DNA of 64,000 bases from Channallabes apus. Taxonomy: Eukaryota; Chordata; Actinopteri; Siluriformes; Clariidae. Below the pieces are notes generated by a model. That model had not been told where the DNA came from, did not search any database, and saw only the letters and a list, made by a program, of their open reading frames with translations. Every line of letters begins with the position of its first letter. The first letter of the stretch is position 1. Below are positions 57,472 through 64,000 of this stretch, piece by piece. Location: positions 16,942,229 to 17,006,228 of the forward strand of contig CM060104.1 in NCBI GenBank assembly GCA_030522415.1, written 5' to 3'. The translations under genes were made by a program, and so were the position numbers.

Positions 57472-60400
57472 TCAGACTGTGGCTGTCGCAGTTGTAATCT
57501 TCAGCGTGTCTATCAGGTTGCGCTGACGAGCCATTTCACTCACTATTGTTTCCAGATGAGACTCGGGAACCCATCCGCGAAGTCTGTCTGATAGACGTGT
57601 TCCCTCCACCCAGCCTGTAGAAGCATAGTAGTATGTATATATTACTATATTCATTCATTCATGCATTCATTTAGTCATTGATCTTCAGCAAACACTTTGT
57701 CCTATTCAGGGTCATGGTGGATCCAAACCCTATCCTGGAAACACTGGAAGCACAGTGCAATTTGGCATAGCATAACATGTTTTTTTCCCTAAGTTCATAA
57801 TGTACGTTTTGTATAATCTGGATATTGTAAGACTTAAACGTTATAATTCCCTAGGTCAGCACACACACACAGATTCTCACCATCACTGCTCTGCTGATGA
57901 ACCAGCAGGACGTCAGCTTTCTCCAGACTGAGTTCATCAGGTTGCTGGGCTACAAAGGCTCTGATACACTGCATCTGTGGAATGTCTGTTTAGGAGCAAA
58001 GACAAAATATTTCAACATATGGGTCTTGTACCATTTTTTATGACATGACTTCCTTTCTGAAATATGACAAATACCCTGTGCAGCGTTGAAGTCAATTTCA
58101 GGATGAGGCCGAGAGAGTGCAGAGATCCAACGCAGTTTATCAGCCCTGCGGAATCAAGGAGATGGTTAAATAGATATCTTTAATCATTGCTGGAATATCA
58201 GGTATCCCAGGTAGTCACTTTCTATACATAAAAATATGCAATTAGATATTCAATCAGATATTCACATATCAGATATGCATTTGAATGTAATTTTTTTAAA
58301 TTATATATTTCAGGATCTGACTCATGTGAAAATGACTCAGTTACCTATTATACTATATAGTACTTACAAATATAAGGTCCGGAGCAACTTAAAATGTTTT
58401 TTAATCGCATTATCCATTTGAGGGTTAATGGCCTTGCTCAAGGGGCCAACAGTATCAATTTTCCGATCAGTTGACCAGAAGTCACCTTTGGCCTGAGCAG
58501 TGTTGGGGGATGTTGGTTTTTAAAGTAACTAATTACATTACAAAATTACTGTCTTTAAAAAGTAATCAGTTACATTACAGCGTTACTTTCTGATAAAAGG
58601 TACTAGTTAGAGTACTTTTCCATTGCAGAAAAGTAAAACTCCTCATGCATGTTGTTTTAGTCAAGACCTTTATAATTATTCTACCATCATCACTCAGCGA
58701 AGTTTGGCCCATAATCTGTGACCTACTAATACCCCTACTACTAACAGGTTTTTATTATTATTATTATTATTATGTAATATAATAATAAAAATATTATATA
58801 ATAATAATTATTGTGAACATCTCCTGCTGTGACTGGCATTGGGAGGGACTGCTGAAAGAGGACTTGGTCACCTGTGAATGCTCTGGGACGGGGAGGGGGC
58901 CGACGGCAGCAGCTGCTGTGGCGAGTTGAGAAGAACTGTTCGGTACGGACACATCAAAGTCTCCTAGGTTTGTCGCTAGTCGCTGTTTAAAAGATGTGTC
59001 GCTAGAGGGGTCTGAATACTCGCTAAATATAGCGAAAAAGTCGCTAAGTTGGCAACACTGCGATAGGGGTATAATAGCAGGTATTATATGGGGGGGGGGG
59101 GGGGGGTATCAGGGGCGGGGCTTGTAGGACGACTTTCACACACACACTAACGGATTGGGAATGACTGCTGTCTGGCTCATAGATTACATGAATTGTCTGA
59201 ATAACGGATTACATTTTTGAAAATATAACTAAATAACTGAGCACTTAAATGGCGGATCTAACGCGTTAGATTACTCGTTACATCAAACAAGTAATCCAAG
59301 TACTCCCAACATCTGGTCCTGAGTGACCTATTTTCATATTAGGTCTAGTCTATTAAACACTGAACAAATATGAATTAAATAAATTATCCACATTGAATGG
59401 CACAATTAAGATTAATAAAAAATCTTAAATAAAAATTCCTTGACATTTTTTTCCTTGTCTATTTTTACTTTCATGAGAAATTCCCACAAACAATTTTGTA
59501 CCTCCAACAACGGAAGTGGACTTCTTATTAACTTAAACACCTTTGCCATTATTCTGAACTTTCACCCTCATAGCACATAGTATGACTGCAAATGAATCCA
59601 TTTTTTATCTAACTGATATCACCCAAATGAGGACGGGTTCCCTGTTGAGTCTGGTTTCTCTCAAGGTTCCTTCCTATTGCCATCTCAGGGAGTTTTTTCT
59701 CGCCACTGTTGCCCTTGGCTTGCTCTTCAGAGACAAACTGTTAATTATAAATTATACATATCTCCTCACATTTTCTTCTACAGCTTCTTTGCGTCAGTGA
59801 CCATTGTTAAAAACGCTATATAAATAAAATTGAATTGAATTAGACATTTCTCACAATGCCATTTCACCTGTTGATAGTGATGCCAGGAACTATAACTCTT
59901 TTTTCATCTCTAATGAGAGTGACATAGCAGTTTAGTCTGTCCAGATCCCTCACTTTATCGCTTCCTGTGCTTCAACGTCAGTCTAACGCCGGCATCAACC
60001 TTTCATCTTAACATCTTGTACATCACTAACCAAACACTCAACCATAAAACAATGCCAACCAACCAAAATAAAAACTGTACCAGAATTATTATACACTTCA
60101 CAAATATTTTAACATGAACATATTTGATGTCTTTTACAGTACATGGTGCACACACTCACTGTGTTTCTGCTCGTAGTAGGAGGGCTCTCTGTGCCACGAA
60201 CAGCCGAAAGAGATTCTTCTGTAAGGAATGGAGCTTGACTCTGCAGTTTTCAGCTCTCAATTCAGATACAGGAGCGTGATCAATCACTGTAAACTTACCA
60301 CCTCTACAAAAACAGGAGATACGGTGATGCATTAATTGTTACAGATTAGCAGTTTGGTCAATTGTACTATATGCCATCCACAGTATATAAGTTAATGTAT

Positions 60401-61780
60401 TTTATTTCTAAGAAGCTTAAAGAAAGTGATTTACAAACTTACTCTTTGGGTAATGAGAGAAGCAAGTAGTCATTGAAGAGGTGTATATAGACACTTCTCT
60501 CTTTCTCCTTTAACGTGAAGTCTCTTAGCTCTGTGACTAAACCCTCTTTCACCAGCCTTCGTGACTGGCTGATCAGTGGCAATGTCTGACACACACATAT
60601 ACACATATACGCATGAAGTATATTGCCAATTATGCATGCTGCATTTTTACATTTTCCCTTCACTGGAACTAAGGGAGATAAGGGTGTTCCAGCATGACAA
60701 GGTGTGGAAGAACTTAAGTGACCTTCACAGAGTGCTGACCTCAACCCTGCTGAAACACCTTTAGGACAAGAATGCAGCCTGCACACTGAACCTTCTTGTC
60801 TGCACTCAATAATATATTCATAGGTAAATACATAAATCTCCAGAGTCCAAATTTACTAAAAATCTTCTTTTAGAAAAGTGAAGACTATTATAACCACAAA
60901 GTGGGATTAAATCATAGTAGGCTGTTTAACAAGAAACATATCATTGTGATGGACAAGTGTCCACATACATTTGATAATATTATGTATAATGTAATATTAA
61001 TAATACATTTGAGTTCTGTTATGCTCATTTTGGGTTTCTTTGCCTTTAATATCATACCTTTTCAAACGTTCATGGAACCTATTATAACATGAATCGACCT
61101 GTATATTAAAAATAACTAAGTACATTTTAAAATAATTGTAAGTCATACATACATCTTTATGTGCATATATTTACATATGACATATGATACACAAAGTAAG
61201 AATGCAATAATAAGAAGAAGCATCAACATAACAAAAATACTGTTAAGGATATTGGCATCACCTAGCATCACAGATATCATTATATAAATTGAATAAACTA
61301 AATCATCAGACAAAATTATTTAGTAAATTGGCTGACTTATATTTACTGACGATATGCCCCAGTGTCAGCCACACTGAGAACCTTATCACTTACAGATTTT
61401 GTTTAATTAATATATAGCGCTATGTTTCAGAGGCTATTTGGAAAATAGAATGGAATGTCCAGGACACGCATTAAAGTAACAAATGTATGTTGTCAGATAA
61501 ATAGTATTGAAAGGGTTTAAAGTGTCAGGGTTGTACTTTTTATGCTGGGTCTAATAGCAGTTATGATCTTTTCAATTCTTATATAAAGATTTATTTATTG
61601 AACTTTGGTGACACTACACAGTATAATAATAATATATAATATAATAATTAATTATAATTAATCATTTGTAGCACTTTGAGATTTGCTTAAAATATAAAGT
61701 GCATTATAAATATATATTTATTTATTTATTTTTACAAAAAAAAGTCAGTCTAAACATGCATATACAGTACTTGCATATAC

Positions 61781-61815
<35 letters not shown>

Positions 61816-61967
61816 TATAAGTGCCACAGGAGCCTCACACTCACCTTGCACTCAAAGTCCACTTTTGCATTCAGCGACACCAGTGATTCAATGTTCTTCA
61901 TCTGAGATATACTGTCATTACTGTCTTGAATCATCTGTAAAGGAAAAAATTATTGATTATTGTTTGC

Positions 61968-62049
<82 letters not shown>

Positions 62050-62128
62050 TTACCTTCTCAAGTAATTTCATGGCTTTTATTGCTTGTGCTTCATCCACTG
62101 TCTTAGGAGCTGTCCGCTTTACGATATT
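57472..62128 (-). CDS. Ephexin-type RhoGEF, 3' part (end of DH, PH, SH3), 5' incomplete
   Basis: Minus-strand coding exons: 62128-62054, 61934-61845, 60585-60443, 60303-60160, 58145-58075, 57985-57881 and 57614-57472. All are GT-AG and in phase; 256 aa to the stop. The first two exons are the C-terminal DH helices (NIVKRTAPKT…AIKAMKLLEK). Next is the DH-PH junction with PLISQSRRLVKEGLVTEL, then YIHLFNDYLLLS (PH), KLRWISALSRPHPEI (PH end) and a C-terminal SH3 (AFVAQQPDELSLEKADVLLV, WVEGTRLSDRLRGWVPESHL). The DH-PH-SH3 order and motifs match the ephexin group (NGEF, ARHGEF5/15/16/19/26), guanine exchange factors for Rho GTPases. The member is not assigned. Exons for the N-terminal DH half are not found between 62129 and 63480; they lie beyond the window or are lost. 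Confidence 0.88.
58498..59315. mobile_element. hAT-like non-autonomous element
   Basis: CAGTGTTGGGGGATGTTGG…/…CCAAGTACTCCCAACATCTG ends with AGTAACTAATTACATT-type subterminal motifs mirrored at the right (TTAGATTACTCGTTACATC). The flanking 8-mers GGCCTGAG and GTCCTGAG differ at one base. A run of about 18 G lies at 59090-59107. It is in a RhoGEF intron. Confidence 0.75.
59600..59842 (+). repeat. Teleost interspersed repeat with TTGAAT tail
   Basis: Contains CTCAAGGTTCCTTCC, CTCAGGGAGTTTTTTCTCGC and the tail CGCTATATAAATAAAATTGA, a very common teleost 3'-end repeat. A tail fragment of the same family is at about 20262-20308. Family class (LINE 3' end or SINE) is not decided here. Confidence 0.65.
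60655..60810 (+). mobile_element. Tc1-like transposase C-terminal fragment
   Basis: GTGTTCCAGCATGACAAGG, then GTGGAAGAACTTAAGTGACC and a degraded CTGACCTCAACCCTGCTGAA segment correspond to the second Asp and the SPDLNP region of a Tc1 transposase. No frame is intact. It is in a RhoGEF intron and is the same family as 1487-1645. Confidence 0.65.
61971..62046. repeat. (GT)n microsatellite next to a RhoGEF donor site
   Basis: About 76 bp of near-pure repeat whose edge lies 7-8 bp from the donor of the exon at 62128-62054 (minus strand reads GTAAACGCACACA). Confidence 0.95.
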
Positions 62129-63480
62129 CTGTAGGACAGAGAACAATCAGGACAGAAAGTGAAATAAACTCTAACTTTAATTACTTAATTACTTAATGTA
62201 GCAAATCACTTTAAAAGTCTAGCATTGATAGAGTAATTTTTTTCTATTTTCTGCAATGTTTGTTACTATAATCCTGTATACCATCATGGATTATTATGAT
62301 AAGGCACCTTTATTGATTATGGAATTGAAACTAAAACTGTAAGCATGATTATTGACTCAATACAAACATGAGCATGAGTTTGCTATATTTTTAAATTAAA
62401 AAGTCAATCAACACATTAGGGATACTGAACTGCATATGTGAAAAATCTGCCAAAAATAAGAGCCAGAAAGTCCTACAGGATTCCTGAAGAACTATTCCTC
62501 AATGGTTTTTTAAGGAATAGTTCTTAGATAAGACCAAACAATTTTGACATAATTGTATGGTATTTATTTTTGCATTGTTTAACACATTTGTGATTCAAAG
62601 AAAACATGCCATAATATTCTCTTCTGGTTTGTAATATTTTTTTTGCATATATCACATTTTTGCACACCCTTTTTTCCAGTAAAAACCCATCTTATATTCT
62701 TACATAATTTGTAGATACAATTGCAATATTTCTTATTGATGTTGAGTTCGATACTTTCGTCACACTGTAAAAAAAAGTCCTAAATTTACGGAAAATAACT
62801 TTCAAATTTTATAGTAGTTTTCCTTTTTTTTTTAACTACATACAAATCTCTGTAAAATTACAGACATTATCTGTAAATTACGAAGTCGACTGTTTTTTTA
62901 AAGTATTATTTCAATATTGAAAAATTAACTTTTTTTCAAATTTTTTAACAGTAAAAATACCATATTATTTTTACTGTGTTTTTACTGTTTTTGTAAATTA
63001 CGTGTAACTTTATGTAAAATTACAATAATAAATTGTAATTAAATACAAAACTCATTAGATAAAGGTTAATGTCCATACAAAGAAATTATTGTTTTTCTTT
63101 GTAATTTTGAGGTAAATCATATTAGTTTTATAATACTTTGATATTTAAGTTCTAAGATGCAAGTTTAGCATTTTTCATGACTTTTTAAAAGATTATTCTT
63201 ACATTATCACTTACATGTAGGCTATAGTATCTGCTTCATGTCTTCAAAGAATGTGAAGAGAATTTAGGAGACTGATACTTATCAAAAAATATATATATAT
63301 ATTTTTTATTACAGTTGTTCTGAAATATCACCATGGCAATCTAGCCATCAGCTTTCTTAATGCATTCCTGCATATTCTGACACAAGGATAATGTATTTGC
63401 TGTGTAGCTGTTTTAAAGCATCGCTTTAAGTTACATTTTGATATTTAGCTTGTGTGAGGGGAACTATGGTGTCATTTTTG
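62129..63480. other. AT-rich stretch upstream of the last visible RhoGEF exon
   Basis: No coding exon is seen on either strand. About 62760-63050 holds a repeat-like block rich in TGTAAATTAC/GTAAAATTAC motifs, resembling a degraded teleost MITE. The missing DH exons of the RhoGEF gene would be expected from here onwards. Confidence 0.5.
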
Positions 63481-63922
63481 TATCAAAAATGTTAGAGAAA
63501 ACTCCACGGACTCTCCGCTTAACTGCCACAGCCAATCAGAAGCTGGAGGCGGGAACATTCTACTCTTGTTTCTGATTGGCTGATCATCAGCCGGAGGCGG
63601 AGATATTCTAATTACCTCTTCATTACTGGCGCATTTAAATAAGCGCGCGAGTGAGGGCGGGACCTGATGCGGAAAACGCCTACGCTTATTGCTCAGGTAC
63701 AGACGTAACATGATATGAACCAGCCAATGGGAAACAGGCGTCCTTCAAATGTTTAGCGCGCGCAGGGGTGGTGTGACTCAGCAGCCAGTAAGCGGTTGTG
63801 TGTAAATTCAGAGGAATGAAGACACGCTGCTGAGCTACAGGTGAGGAGGAAAGCAGACTCTGAGAGACAGAGGAGAAGACTCTGAAATGTAAAATACCTG
63901 CAAGCTCAAGAGACAATGACGG
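63481..63922 (+). promoter_or_regulatory. CCAAT/GC-rich promoter and first exon of a plus-strand gene
   Basis: CpG-rich block with at least three CCAAT elements (CAGCCAATCAG near 63530, GATTGGCTG near 63574, CAGCCAATGGG near 63720). It also has an E2F-like GGCGCATTTAAA near 63629 and GGGCGGGAC near 63655. A leader follows, ending in ACAATGACG at 63914-63922 with a GTAAGA donor, so the coding part of exon 1 may be just ATG ACG. This layout resembles promoters of cell-cycle genes. Gene identity cannot be read from two codons. Confidence 0.5.
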
Positions 63923-64000
63923 TAAGATATTTTTTATTCTTATTTTAATTCTTATTGTTGTTGCTGTAAACAAAGCTCATTTATTAATACTGCCACGTTT

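Noticed and set aside
63472..63973. Minus-strand frames in the CpG-rich end
   Set aside because: They are a by-product of the GC-rich promoter; no splice sites or similarity.

Overview
This window looks like chromosomal DNA from a teleost fish. It has long AT-rich introns with GT-AG boundaries, CpG-rich promoters, many dinucleotide microsatellites and a typical teleost repeat load: DANA-like tRNA-derived SINEs, a second SINE with an L2-like tail, Tc1/mariner fossils and hAT-type non-autonomous elements. The repeat style is otophysan (zebrafish, catfish or characin relatives); the species cannot be named from this alone. No virus, plasmid, CRISPR array or bacterial-type operon is present. All gene models were assembled by hand from splice sites and codon phase, and every multi-exon model closes in frame.

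Layout. 1-4.7 kb holds repeats only (Tc1 fossil, SINE, solo LTR). 4.8-13.9 kb holds two divergent paralogous genes for small single-pass membrane coiled-coil proteins (165 and 172 aa). They share a four-exon architecture with identical lengths for exons 1 and 2. 13.9-20.5 kb is mostly non-coding. 20.9-21.8 kb is a microseminoprotein (msmp-type) gene with three coding exons. 23.0-42.1 kb is a 27-coding-exon gene for a short (977 aa) member of the JIP3/JIP4 (MAPK8IP3/SPAG9) scaffold family. 42.7-43.1 kb (minus strand) is tmem238, head-to-head with ccdc106 (44.3-54.2 kb, eight coding exons, 385 aa). 57.4-62.1 kb (minus strand) is the 3' half of an ephexin-type RhoGEF (end of DH, PH, SH3) whose 5' exons are not in the window. 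63.5-64 kb is a CCAAT/GC-rich promoter and first exon of another plus-strand gene.

Mobile DNA makes up much of the non-coding sequence. Four hAT-like non-autonomous elements have perfect 8-bp target-site duplications and intact termini (26274-27636, 36621-37626, 49587-50698, 54937-55856). Two more are slightly less perfect at the ends (44996-46421, 58498-59315). ccdc106 intron 4 contains a three-layer nest: a Tc1 fossil split by a mariner fossil, itself split by a hAT MITE. A nearly full-length Tc1 transposase with only two in-frame stops lies in a JIP intron.

How the genes relate. tmem238 and ccdc106 share a candidate bidirectional promoter, and from memory both human orthologues map to 19q13.42, so this is probably an old linkage. 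The JIP-like gene and tmem238 converge tail to tail. The window shows no single new pathway. The most unusual gene-level items are the inverted paralogue pair, the compact JIP paralogue with a GC-AG intron and a uORF-rich leader, and the apparent gap in the RhoGEF gene.
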